This document shows, one piece after another, positions 1 to 7,552 of a DNA stretch of 64,000 nucleotides. The translations under genes and the position numbers were made by a program. Source of the stretch: Acetobacter orientalis (GTDB lineage Bacteria > Pseudomonadota > Alphaproteobacteria > Acetobacterales > Acetobacteraceae). The stretch is from positions 186,001 through 250,000 of the forward strand of contig NZ_BAMX01000014.1 in NCBI RefSeq assembly GCF_000963965.1. Direction: 5' to 3'. The notes under the pieces were generated by a model, which did no database searches, was not told the DNA's origin, and was given only the letters and a program-made list of their open reading frames with translations. The first letter of the stretch is position 1, and each line of letters opens with the position of its first letter.

Positions 1-276
1 GAATTTCACGGGCATCTCAGCATTGATGAGGTCGCTTCAGCCGTGGGGATTAGCCAATATCATCTCATGCGTAGTTTTCGTGCAGCAACCGGCCTGTCTG
101 TTCATCAATTCCTTACGCAAATCCGGCTCAATCACGCCAAGACACTGCTTGCCAAAGGTGTCAGTGCTGCGCAAACCGCTACAAGCGTTGGCTTTTATGA
201 CCAAAGCCACCTCATTAATCAGTTCCGCCGGTATTTCGGGGTTACGCCCAAACAGTATGCAACAACATCACGCTAG
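1..276 (+). CDS. AraC-family transcriptional regulator, C-terminal fragment (5' end outside window)
   Basis: The frame is open from base 1 to the TAG at 274–276 and gives about 91 residues. They form the two helix-turn-helix units of an AraC/XylS DNA-binding domain: the first around 'SIDEVASAVGIS', the second around 'ATSVGFYDQSHLINQFRR', ending in the typical 'FGVTPKQY'. The sensor domain lies upstream of the window, so the effector and targets cannot be inferred. A GTG at 43 is inside the first HTH and is not a credible start. It is convergent with metR. Confidence 0.9.
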   Translation, partial: EFHGHLSIDEVASAVGISQYHLMRSFRAATGLSVHQFLTQIRLNHAKTLLAKGVSAAQTATSVGFYDQSHLINQFRRYFGVTPKQYATTSR

Positions 277-433
277 GCTCGCCTTCAACATCTTTAGCTA
301 CCATTGCAGATGCTCTTGTTGAATAATAAGGCATTATTGCTCAATAAATGGCTTTTTAGGCCATATTAGCGAGACTTCGGATGCATTTTTGAATGAGAGA
401 AAGCGGCCGTTTTTACTGGCAGCAAATCATGCC

Positions 434-1327
434 CTATTTTCCAGATTGCGAAGCAAACATGATAAAATCTTCAAGATATTTAATGTCTTCATCCGTTTCT
501 CGATGACCAAGAAATATCTGTTTCGCAATGCCTTTTTTACCTAACCTCACCGGATAAAGTTCAAAACGTGAGGCATATTCTTCTACAAGCCAGCGCGGAA
601 GGGCTGCAATGCCCCGTCCATGGGTCACCATGACCACCATAATATCTGTTGTTTCAATCTGCTTTTGCTGGCGCGGCCCAATGCCTGCAGGTTGTAAAAA
701 TTGCGTATAAATATCAAGCCGTTCAGACGGCACGGGGTAGGTAATTAATGTTTCATCTGCCAGTTGCTCCGGCAAGACAAACTTTGCATTCCGAAGGGGG
801 TGTTCCGGGCCGACAGCCAACACCAGTTCATAATCGAATACGGGCGTAAATTTTAGGCCCGGTTTATAAAGTGGGTCAGGGGTAACCAGAATATCAATTT
901 CATTACTAAAGAGTGCGCCAATACCACCAAACTGGAATTTCTGCCGTACATCCACATCGACCTTCGGCCATCTTTCCAGATAAGGTGAAACGACTTTCAA
1001 AAGCCACTGGTAACAAGGGTGACACTCCATGCCAATACGCAGTGTACCGCGCCCGCCATTGGCAAATTGTTCAAGTCGGCTTTCCGCCAGTTCAAATTGC
1101 GGTAGCAGGCGGTTTGCCAAAGACAAAAGCCATTCACCAGCCTGGGTAAGGACAAGAGATCGTCCCTCCCGCCGCCATATTTTAACACCCAGCTGCTGTT
1201 CAATCTTGCGAATAGAATGGCTCAGCGCTGGCTGGGTCAGGTTTAGGCGTACCCCCGCAGCCGTGAGCGAGCCTTCTCGCGCAACTTCCCTAATAATCGT
1301 TAAATGACTGCGTTCCAGAATATCCAT
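434..1327 (-). CDS. metR: LysR-family regulator, MetR-like
   Basis: This 297-residue LysR-type regulator has an N-terminal winged HTH (residues about 1–60, 'SLTAAGVRLNLTQPALSHS') and a periplasmic-binding-like effector domain. The effector domain carries features I recognise from MetR: 'GMECHPCYQW' near residue 100 (E. coli has IECHSCIQWL), 'FDYELVLAVGPEHPL', 'YPVPSERLDIYTQFLQPAG' and 'GIAALPRW'. MetR uses homocysteine as co-effector and activates methionine genes. It is transcribed away from metF across a 212-base gap, the usual divergent LysR layout, and mesX–mesD lie 2.5 kb further on. The MetR assignment is strong by motif and context; its control of mesXD is inferred. Confidence 0.88.
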   Translation of the reverse strand: MDILERSHLTIIREVAREGSLTAAGVRLNLTQPALSHSIRKIEQQLGVKIWRREGRSLVLTQAGEWLLSLANRLLPQFELAESRLEQFANGGRGTLRIGMECHPCYQWLLKVVSPYLERWPKVDVDVRQKFQFGGIGALFSNEIDILVTPDPLYKPGLKFTPVFDYELVLAVGPEHPLRNAKFVLPEQLADETLITYPVPSERLDIYTQFLQPAGIGPRQQKQIETTDIMVVMVTHGRGIAALPRWLVEEYASRFELYPVRLGKKGIAKQIFLGHRETDEDIKYLEDFIMFASQSGK

Positions 1328-1362
1328 CTCTTGTCCAATAAATGCACAAAATTTATAGAGGC

Positions 1363-1393
1363 ATAAAAATATATCATTTCAGTTCATTTTTAT
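1363..1393. promoter_or_regulatory. Candidate LysR/MetR operator in the metR–metF gap
   Basis: An 8-bp perfect inverted repeat (ATAAAAAT at 1363–1370, ATTTTTAT at 1386–1393) has a 15-base spacer and lies just upstream of metR. Inside it, ATCATTTCAG (1373–1382) resembles the ATTATTTCAT arms found upstream of mesX. Position and symmetry suit a LysR-type site, but A/T-rich sequence makes such repeats common. Confidence 0.4.
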
Positions 1394-1437
1394 AAACGTC
1401 TATTATGAGAAACCAATCATTCCTGCGGACGCAGCCC

Positions 1438-1533
1438 ATGGCTTCAACGACATTCACGACTGTTTTCACTGTGGACTGCAATGTGGTGTCAATCTTTCTC
1501 CCGAGACTTTTAAGGAAAAATCTGACGCTGTGA
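1438..1533 (+). other. Short upstream reading frame preceding metF
   Basis: An ATG at 1438 opens a 31-codon frame ending at TGA 1531–1533. It is in the same frame as metF and ends 6 bases before the metF GTG. It could be a leader peptide coupled to metF or simply chance. The peptide is not methionine-rich and I recognise nothing in it. Confidence 0.2.
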
Positions 1534-1539
1534 GCGTTT

Positions 1540-2592
1540 GTGACTGACATGACAGGCATTCTGAGCAACTGGCTGTCGGAAATGCATATCGACGGACTGT
1601 TGTCGCGTAATTCCGAAGCCCCAATCCTATCCTTCGAGTTTGTTCCACCCCGAACTGATGCAATGGAACAGCGGCTCTGGCACTGCATCCGGCATCTAGC
1701 ACCGCTTGCGCCCCGCTTTGTCTCGGTCACCTATGGTGCTGGTGGAACCACGCAGACCGGCACTCTCTCCACGGTGTTGCGTCTGAAGCGGGAGACAGAC
1801 CTCATCCCCGCCGCCCACCTGACCTGTGTCGGTGCGACCCGCGAGGAGGTAGATGGCCTTGCCCGTTGCTATCGGGATGCTGGTGTGAATCATATCGTGG
1901 CTCTGCGTGGTGATCCTTGTGCAGGTTATAGTCCGCGACCGGGTGGCTATGCCTATGCCAGTGATCTTGTCGCCGGTCTGCGTCGTATCGCGGATTTCGA
2001 TATTTCGGTCGTCGCTTATCCCGAAACCCATCCTACAGCGTCAAGTCCGGACGCTGATCTGGATAATCTCAAGCGCAAGCTCGATGTGGGGGCCACCCGG
2101 GCCATCACGCAGTATTTCTTTGATAGTGAAATCTATCTGCGTTTTCTGGACCGATGTCTGGCGGCCGGAATTACTGCCCCTATTATTCCTGGTATTATGC
2201 CGGTTTCGAATTACGAGCAGATCGTGCGCTTCTCGGCTGTGTGTGGGGTAACGGTCCCGGCATGGCTGAGGCATCTGTTCGATGGGACTGCGAAGAATCC
2301 TGAACTTCGTCGTATCATCGCCTGTATGGTGGCGGTGGAACAGATCCGTACCTTGCAGACCTATGGACTGAACGAGTTTCATGTCTCCACCTTGAACCGC
2401 TCTGACCTGACTTACGCGATTGCCCATGTCCTTGGGGTGCGTCCAACGGAGACAAACGCATCTCATAATCTGACAGGCCTTTTGGAAACAACGGAAATCC
2501 CCCATGACCGAGAAACCCCGGCAGATTTTGACCCCACCGAAGGGACACAGGAAGGTGCTCCTCCATTCATGCTGCGCACCCTGTTCGGGTGA
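1540..2592 (+). CDS. metF: 5,10-methylenetetrahydrofolate reductase
   Basis: This is a FAD-dependent TIM-barrel enzyme that reduces 5,10-methylene-THF to 5-methyl-THF, the methyl donor for folate-dependent methionine synthases. Family motifs are present: 'SFEFVPP' at residues 31–37, where Glu33 matches the catalytic Glu28 of E. coli MetF, then '[11 protein letters not shown]', '[11 protein letters not shown]', 'ALRGDP', 'ITQYFFD' and 'PGIMPV'. The start is a GTG, with an alternative ATG at 1549; the ribosome-binding site is weak. At 350 residues it is about 45–50 longer than usual. The extra C-terminal tail is encoded by the 89 bases that overlap queH. The divergent neighbour is metR. Confidence 0.92.
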   Translation: MTDMTGILSNWLSEMHIDGLLSRNSEAPILSFEFVPPRTDAMEQRLWHCIRHLAPLAPRFVSVTYGAGGTTQTGTLSTVLRLKRETDLIPAAHLTCVGATREEVDGLARCYRDAGVNHIVALRGDPCAGYSPRPGGYAYASDLVAGLRRIADFDISVVAYPETHPTASSPDADLDNLKRKLDVGATRAITQYFFDSEIYLRFLDRCLAAGITAPIIPGIMPVSNYEQIVRFSAVCGVTVPAWLRHLFDGTAKNPELRRIIACMVAVEQIRTLQTYGLNEFHVSTLNRSDLTYAIAHVLGVRPTETNASHNLTGLLETTEIPHDRETPADFDPTEGTQEGAPPFMLRTLFG

Positions 2593-3163
2593 GGTGATGG
2601 AGGCCATGACCGCATCGGGTATCGACTATACGATCTTCTTCTACAATCCGAACATCCATCCTGAGCGGGAATATCTTCTCCGTAAGGACGAAAACATCCG
2701 GTTTGCCGATAAACATGGTATCCCCTTCGTCGATGCCGATTATGACAGAGACAACTGGTTCGCTCGTGCGAAAGGCATGGAATGGGAGCCGGAACGCGGT
2801 GTGCGTTGCACCATGTGCTTCGATATGCGCTTCGAACGTACAGCACTTTACGCTCATGAACATGGCTTCCCTGTGATGACCAGCTCACTCGGCATTTCAC
2901 GATGGAAGAACATGGCGCAGATCAATGACTGCGGCCAACGCGCCGTATCTCCTTATGAAGGACTCTCCTACTGGGATTTCAACTGGCGCAAAGGAGGTGG
3001 GTCCACGCGAATGATCGAGATCAGCAAACAGGAGAAGTTCTACCAGCAGGAATATTGCGGCTGCGCCTATTCCCTGCGTGATACCAATGCTCACCGCCGC
3101 AGTCAGGGGCGTTCGCCGATTGAGCTTGGCAAGCTCTATTATGGACCTGATGATGAGACCTAA
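2504..3163 (+). CDS. queH: Epoxyqueuosine reductase QueH
   Basis: QueH (DUF208) is the Fe-S enzyme that reduces epoxyqueuosine to queuosine in tRNA, a non-homologous alternative to QueG. Its cysteine motifs are intact: HSCCAPC (Cys23, Cys24, Cys27), CTMC (Cys102, Cys105) and CGC near residue 184. 'FYNPNIHP', '[10 protein letters not shown]' and 'INDCG' are also typical. It is 219 residues long. The first cysteine motif lies only 20 residues in, so the start must be at or very near the ATG at 2504, inside the 3' end of metF. Close similarity to Acinetobacter-type QueH is my recollection. It is probably co-transcribed with metF. Confidence 0.92.
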   Translation: MTEKPRQILTPPKGHRKVLLHSCCAPCSGEVMEAMTASGIDYTIFFYNPNIHPEREYLLRKDENIRFADKHGIPFVDADYDRDNWFARAKGMEWEPERGVRCTMCFDMRFERTALYAHEHGFPVMTSSLGISRWKNMAQINDCGQRAVSPYEGLSYWDFNWRKGGGSTRMIEISKQEKFYQQEYCGCAYSLRDTNAHRRSQGRSPIELGKLYYGPDDET

Positions 3164-3356
3164 TCACACACAAGATGACGGAGCGTGTTCGTTCGGCGAA
3201 GTTCCACCCACCACCAGTGATAATAAACCACAGCACAAACCAGTTTTGAGATGTGATGAGCCGGAGGACTGCGTTCCAGATGAGGAAAGCCAGTTCGGTT
3301 GTCCGTGTTGTGTAAACCCGTGGTTCCGTTGATCCGGACAGAATACTGTTTGAACG

Positions 3357-3848
3357 GTGAAACGACCCATACATCATGCCCTTGTCAGAGATATTCTGCA
3401 TTATCTTCAGGCACCTGAACGTCTGCCTCTTTCAAAGGGCGAACGTCTGACGCGATTTGTGGATTTTCTTTCAGATCGTCACAAGACTATTGACTATCGA
3501 AAGCAGGAATGTCGGAAACGACTGCGTCGGTTCGAATATGTGCTAGACATGACTTGCCCTACGCAAAATAAGATGCGCGATATTGAAAAACTGATAACAA
3601 CGGCGGAAGAAATCTGCACGCGTCCTTTCACGCCAGCCACTGTTCAGGATGCACTGGGAATTTCCAGTCGGGAACGTATCCGGTGGACGCGTGACGGCAA
3701 GCTCAGGCCGATTGGAACGAAAATGATAAGGGATCGTGGGTGTTTCTCGCTGACTTTATACAGCGCGGAAGACGTAGCAAGACTGCTGATGTCTCCGGGA
3801 ATTATGGCATTGTGGAGAGCGAGACCTGCGTCCTGCCCTCCACAATGA
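3357..3848 (+). CDS. Hypothetical protein with a MerR-like HTH near the C-terminus
   Basis: This 163-residue protein starts at GTG 3357, 193 bases after queH. The N-terminal half is basic and helical and I do not recognise it. Residues about 90–140 ('TVQDALGISSRERIRWTRDG', then 'LYSAEDVARLL') look like the helix-turn-helix plus wing of MerR/excisionase-type DNA-binding proteins. It is convergent with mesD, only 19 bases apart. Function is unknown; a small DNA-binding protein is the best reading. Confidence 0.55.
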   Translation: MKRPIHHALVRDILHYLQAPERLPLSKGERLTRFVDFLSDRHKTIDYRKQECRKRLRRFEYVLDMTCPTQNKMRDIEKLITTAEEICTRPFTPATVQDALGISSRERIRWTRDGKLRPIGTKMIRDRGCFSLTLYSAEDVARLLMSPGIMALWRARPASCPPQ

Positions 3849-3867
3849 ACACCCGGCAAGCTGGCTA

Positions 3868-4896
3868 TTAGGCCGAAAGTTCTTTCCGAACGATTTCTGC
3901 CCCAGCACCTAAAGCATTCAGTTTGCCCCGCGCTACATCACGCGGCAACGGTGCCATGCCGCAATTGGTGCAGGGGTACAGCTTGTCGGCATCAACAAAC
4001 TGAAGCGCTTTTCGTAAAATATCGGCAACTTTCTCTGGTGTCTCTATGGTTTTAGTGGCCACATCAATGGCACCGACCATAACCTTTTTCCCACGAATGA
4101 GTTCTATTAAATCCATCGGAACGCGGGAGTTCTGACACTCCAGTGAAATCAGATCGATATTGGATTTTTGCAGTTTTGGAAAAATCTCTTCATACTGACG
4201 CCACTCTTCCCCAAGGGCATTTTTCCAGTCGATATTGGCTTTGATGCCATAACCATAACAGATATGAACTGCGGTTTCGCACTTTAGCCCTTCAATGGCC
4301 CGCTCCAGCGTGGCAATGCCCCAGTCATTGACCTCATCAAAGAAGACATTGAATGCGGGTTCATCGAACTGGATGATGTCGATACCGGCCGCTTCCAGTT
4401 CTTTCGCTTCCTGGTTGAGAATTTTGGCAAATTCCCAGGCGAGTTTTTCGCGGCTTTTGTAGTGACCATCATGGAGTGTGTCGATCATCGTCATGGGGCC
4501 GGGGAGCGCCCATTTGATAGGTTTCTTCGTCAGTGTGCGTAAAAACTTCGCGTCCTCGACAAAAACCGGTTTTTCGCGTGCTACAGCACCCACAACGGAC
4601 GGCACGCTCGCATCGTAGCGGTTGCGAATTTTAACCGTTTGACGGTTTTCGAAGTCGACACCACTGAGGTGCTCAATAAAGGTCGTGACGAAATGCTGGC
4701 GCGTTTGTTCACCATCGCTGACAATATCAATGCCAGCACGGTATTGATCGTCCAGTGTCAGGCGAAGGGCATCCTGTTTGCCCTCGACCAGTTCTTCCCC
4801 TTGCAATTTCCAAGGTGACCAGAGTGTCTCAGGCTGAGCAAGCCATGAGGGTTTGGGCAGACTACCTGCCGTTGAGGTAGGGAGCAGTGTTTTCAT
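3868..4896 (-). CDS. mesD: Folate-independent methionine synthase, MesD-like (MetE catalytic-domain protein)
   Basis: This 342-residue protein corresponds to the C-terminal catalytic half of cobalamin-independent MetE and lacks the folate-binding N-terminal half. The zinc ligands of MetE are all present: His211 and Cys213 ('VHICYGYG'), Glu253 ('ISLECQNS') and Cys312 ('CTNCGMAPL'). The 'FDEPAF' active-site segment is at about 177–182. The adjacent gene is MesX (DUF1852), 27 bases upstream on the same strand. That pairing defines the MesD family, shown genetically in Acinetobacter baylyi to make methionine without folate, needing MesX and oxygen, with the methyl donor unresolved. Zn site and pairing are seen; the exact subfamily is inferred. 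Confidence 0.85.
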   Translation of the reverse strand: MKTLLPTSTAGSLPKPSWLAQPETLWSPWKLQGEELVEGKQDALRLTLDDQYRAGIDIVSDGEQTRQHFVTTFIEHLSGVDFENRQTVKIRNRYDASVPSVVGAVAREKPVFVEDAKFLRTLTKKPIKWALPGPMTMIDTLHDGHYKSREKLAWEFAKILNQEAKELEAAGIDIIQFDEPAFNVFFDEVNDWGIATLERAIEGLKCETAVHICYGYGIKANIDWKNALGEEWRQYEEIFPKLQKSNIDLISLECQNSRVPMDLIELIRGKKVMVGAIDVATKTIETPEKVADILRKALQFVDADKLYPCTNCGMAPLPRDVARGKLNALGAGAEIVRKELSA

Positions 4897-4923
4897 AAGA
4901 AATAACCTTGTCTTTCTGAGAAC

Positions 4924-5922
4924 TTAAGCGGTGTAGCCGGCAGACCATTTTTCGAGAATATCATGGTAAGGCTTGATAAAATGCTCTTCCGTATAGTGCC
5001 CCTGTGAGGTCGCGAGTTGTGTACGTTCCTCACGGTCGTAGACAATGCGGGTATTGGAGTAATCCTGATGTTTCAAGCTCGGCTGGTAGCAGTCAGCCGC
5101 AGCAGCGTTGGCATTGTAAATTTCAGGACGGTAAACCTTCTGAAAAGACTCCATCACGCTGATGGTGCTGATCAGCTCAAGAGCAGAATAGTCAGACAAC
5201 AGGTCACCAAAAAAATAGAAAGCCAATGGTGCGGCACTATTACGCGGCATAAAATAACGAACCTGCATTCCCATTTTTTTAAAATACTGGTCTGTCAAAG
5301 AAAATTCACGCTGCTCATATTCAACGCCCAACACTGGGTGCTGATTTTCCGTCCGATGATATGTACGGTTGGTCGAGACACTCAGGCAAATAACAGGCAT
5401 TTTTTTGAAATTTTGCTTGTAATCTGTCGAGTTCAAAACACTTTTAAAGAGATTTCCATGTAGGTCTCCATAATTATGGGGCACACTGAATTCGGATTTC
5501 TCTTTATTGTAGTTGGGCAATAATACGCTAAAGTCGTAATCCCGCACATACGAGGAAAAACTGTTCCCTGCGAGGCCCGCTATGCGTTTGTTGGTGTTTT
5601 TATCAATAATTGTTGTGTAGAGAACTTCGATCAGAGGAAAGCTACCACTTTTGCCAGCAAAGGTGAGATCCATCTCGACAGAAACGATCTCAAGTTCAAG
5701 AGTGTAGCGATCTCCATTGGCATTATCCCAATGCGCTAAATCATTGAACCGATTGTCGATCATCCGCAAGACATTACGCAGGTTCTCCTGACGACTTTCC
5801 CCTCTCGCCAGATTGGCAAAATTGGTCGTAAGGCGGGTTCTGTCGGAAGGGTGATAGTTTTCATCGAAACGAAAGCGTTTTATTTTAAATATATTTTCCT
5901 TGATCATTGAAGCCTTCATCAT
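4924..5922 (-). CDS. mesX: MesX-like methionine synthase partner (DUF1852)
   Basis: This 332-residue protein is recognisable as DUF1852, the obligate partner of MesD. Recognisable stretches include 'FRFDENYHPSDRTRLTTNFA', 'NFANLARG', 'NDLAHWDNANGDRYTLELEI', 'HRTENQHPVLGVEY' and 'MGMQVRYFMPR'. Two possible starts exist: ATG 5922, or the internal ATG at 5907 (MIKENIFK). It is cytosolic with no signal peptide. Its biochemical role is not established; it is thought to supply or generate the methyl group or to activate MesD. It is markedly A/T-rich compared with most of the window. It leads the mesX–mesD operon, behind a 490-base upstream region with candidate operators. Confidence 0.85.
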   Translation of the reverse strand: MMKASMIKENIFKIKRFRFDENYHPSDRTRLTTNFANLARGESRQENLRNVLRMIDNRFNDLAHWDNANGDRYTLELEIVSVEMDLTFAGKSGSFPLIEVLYTTIIDKNTNKRIAGLAGNSFSSYVRDYDFSVLLPNYNKEKSEFSVPHNYGDLHGNLFKSVLNSTDYKQNFKKMPVICLSVSTNRTYHRTENQHPVLGVEYEQREFSLTDQYFKKMGMQVRYFMPRNSAAPLAFYFFGDLLSDYSALELISTISVMESFQKVYRPEIYNANAAAADCYQPSLKHQDYSNTRIVYDREERTQLATSQGHYTEEHFIKPYHDILEKWSAGYTA

Positions 5923-6414
5923 GTTTGCTGTTAAGAGCTATGCTTGGTATATGCCCGAGTGTTGGTTTGCAGAAAAATGATATTATTTCATTAATGCATA
6001 AATATAATTCATGGATTGGTGTGTTCAAAATTATATGAAATAATTGGGAAAGTTGATTTCAAAGAAAGATATAATGCAACATACATATAATTGATGTTGC
6101 CCTCTATTCTCTGATTGTATTTGGTCATAAGTTTTGAATATGTTTTGCGGCATTAAAGGCTTGGATGTATGGGGTGATAGTTAATAGGGTCGTTATCACG
6201 CTCCTGATAAATGAGGGCCCAAAGTAGTGTTGCAGTTTGGTCTCACACTTGCAGGGGAGGGGCGGTTACTGGGGCATGTATTGAGGGTAGGTCGTTGTTT
6301 TCATATAAGATGTATAGGTTTGAATTAGTCGGCCATTATTGCTGAGGTTGGAATGCTGCCATCACTCAGATATCAACTAGCAAGTAGGGCGATCGAAGGT
6401 AGAGGCGGGCAATA
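5923..6414. promoter_or_regulatory. A/T-rich intergenic control region upstream of mesX
   Basis: This gap of about 490 bases lies between divergent genes and contains no credible gene. It carries two 10-bp arms in inverted orientation, ATTATTTCAT at 5982–5991 and ATGAAATAAT at 6035–6044. The second sits inside a local palindrome (AATTAT, 5 bases, ATAATT at 6029–6045). This arrangement suits a LysR-type regulator. I looked for and did not see a recognisable SAM or cobalamin riboswitch core. Confidence 0.4.
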
Positions 6415-7488
6415 GTGCAGAAAAAATTGGTTAGCCTACAGGTAGCTCGTGGGTTGGCGGCCATGATGGTTTTTGTCATGCATCTTTTTAACATGGCAGC
6501 GGCAACCACGGCGTCTACATGGGCGGCAAAAATTGCGCAGGCTTTGCACTATGTTGGCCATATTGGCGTAGATATTTTTTTTGTTCTTAGTGGCGTTGTT
6601 ATGTGTTTGGTGCTGTCCCGCGCTGTTGCTTATGAGCAAACGGGCCGAGGGCGTATTGCTGTGGCGGCAGATTTTCTTGCGCGTAGAGCGGTGCGTATTT
6701 ATCCGTTGTATTGGATAACGCTTATAGCTTGTTTGCTTCTGCCTCCTATCCCAGGGGCGGATAATGCGCTTGGAACGCTTCTGCATCATCCGGCTTCGTT
6801 TTTCCTTTTTTCTAAACCGGCGGCGCATCCTGTTGCATGGACGCTCGTGTATGAGGTGCAATTTTATTGCGTGGCAGCGTTACTGCTTTTATTCGGTCAT
6901 TTTGCAAAAAAAGCTTTTTTAATTTGGTCGGTTTTGCAAATTTTTCTTGTTGTATGGTCTTGTGTTGGACTATTGCCGCACTGGCCTATTTTTGATCCGT
7001 TATCGCTTGAGTTTTCATTAGGTATTTTTGTGGGGTTGGTTAGCAAAATAAATTTTTATCGTATGGAATGCGTTGGTATGGCCGTGGCAATAGGTGCGGC
7101 TTGCTCAGCAAGTTTGTGGTGGGGGGGAGATGCAATAGCCGCCCACTCATACCTAAGAGTTATATTTTGGGGGCTGCCTGCAGCAGTGTTTATTGCCAGT
7201 CTTATGGCCTATGAGCGTACGCACACTTTGCAATACTCTTTTATGGCGCGGTTGGGTGACCTTTCTTATTCACTTTATATGTGGCACCCGATTGCCTTAC
7301 TTGTTCCGTTAGTGTTGTTGCAGCCATGGAATAAAGGAGGGAGTATAAAAATTACGCTCATTTATTGTATGCTAAGCATAGCACTGACTTTTATATTAAG
7401 TATTATAAGTTATCGTTATATTGAGAAACCGCTCAATGGATTATTTAAACATGTTCGAGATAGAAAGAGAATTTCCTCTCATCTGTAA
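6415..7488 (+). CDS. Acyltransferase family 3 membrane protein (OafA/YrhL-like)
   Basis: This 357-residue multi-pass inner-membrane protein belongs to the acyltransferase-3 family, whose members transfer acyl groups to sugars of O-antigen, exopolysaccharide or similar acceptors. Family signs are 'QVARGLAAMMVFVMH' with the conserved His at residue 22, 'GVDIFFVLSG', 'FLARRAVRIYPLYW' and the late 'YSLYMWHP'. About ten hydrophobic segments are visible. It ends in a basic tail without an SGNH domain. It starts at GTG 6415. It is A/T-rich and stands alone, so substrate and acceptor cannot be named. Foreign origin is possible. Confidence 0.85.
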   Translation: MQKKLVSLQVARGLAAMMVFVMHLFNMAAATTASTWAAKIAQALHYVGHIGVDIFFVLSGVVMCLVLSRAVAYEQTGRGRIAVAADFLARRAVRIYPLYWITLIACLLLPPIPGADNALGTLLHHPASFFLFSKPAAHPVAWTLVYEVQFYCVAALLLLFGHFAKKAFLIWSVLQIFLVVWSCVGLLPHWPIFDPLSLEFSLGIFVGLVSKINFYRMECVGMAVAIGAACSASLWWGGDAIAAHSYLRVIFWGLPAAVFIASLMAYERTHTLQYSFMARLGDLSYSLYMWHPIALLVPLVLLQPWNKGGSIKITLIYCMLSIALTFILSIISYRYIEKPLNGLFKHVRDRKRISSHL

Positions 7489-7552
7489 CCAATAGGCACG
7501 ATTGTATTGAGAACTAACTGTAGAAGGCTGACAACGGGTAAGCTGATGGATT

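Noticed and set aside
2041-2607. Minus-strand frame of 188 codons opposite metF
   Set aside because: It is antisense to clear MetF motifs and has no recognisable domain or ribosome-binding site.
3021-3401. Minus-strand frame with hydrophobic stretches in the queH–3357 gap, considered as an IS remnant
   Set aside because: No transposase motif, terminal repeats or target duplication are visible; most of it is antisense to queH.
5923-6414. SAM or cobalamin riboswitch upstream of mesX
   Set aside because: No conserved riboswitch core or terminator/antiterminator arrangement could be recognised, and the inverted repeats fit a protein operator better.
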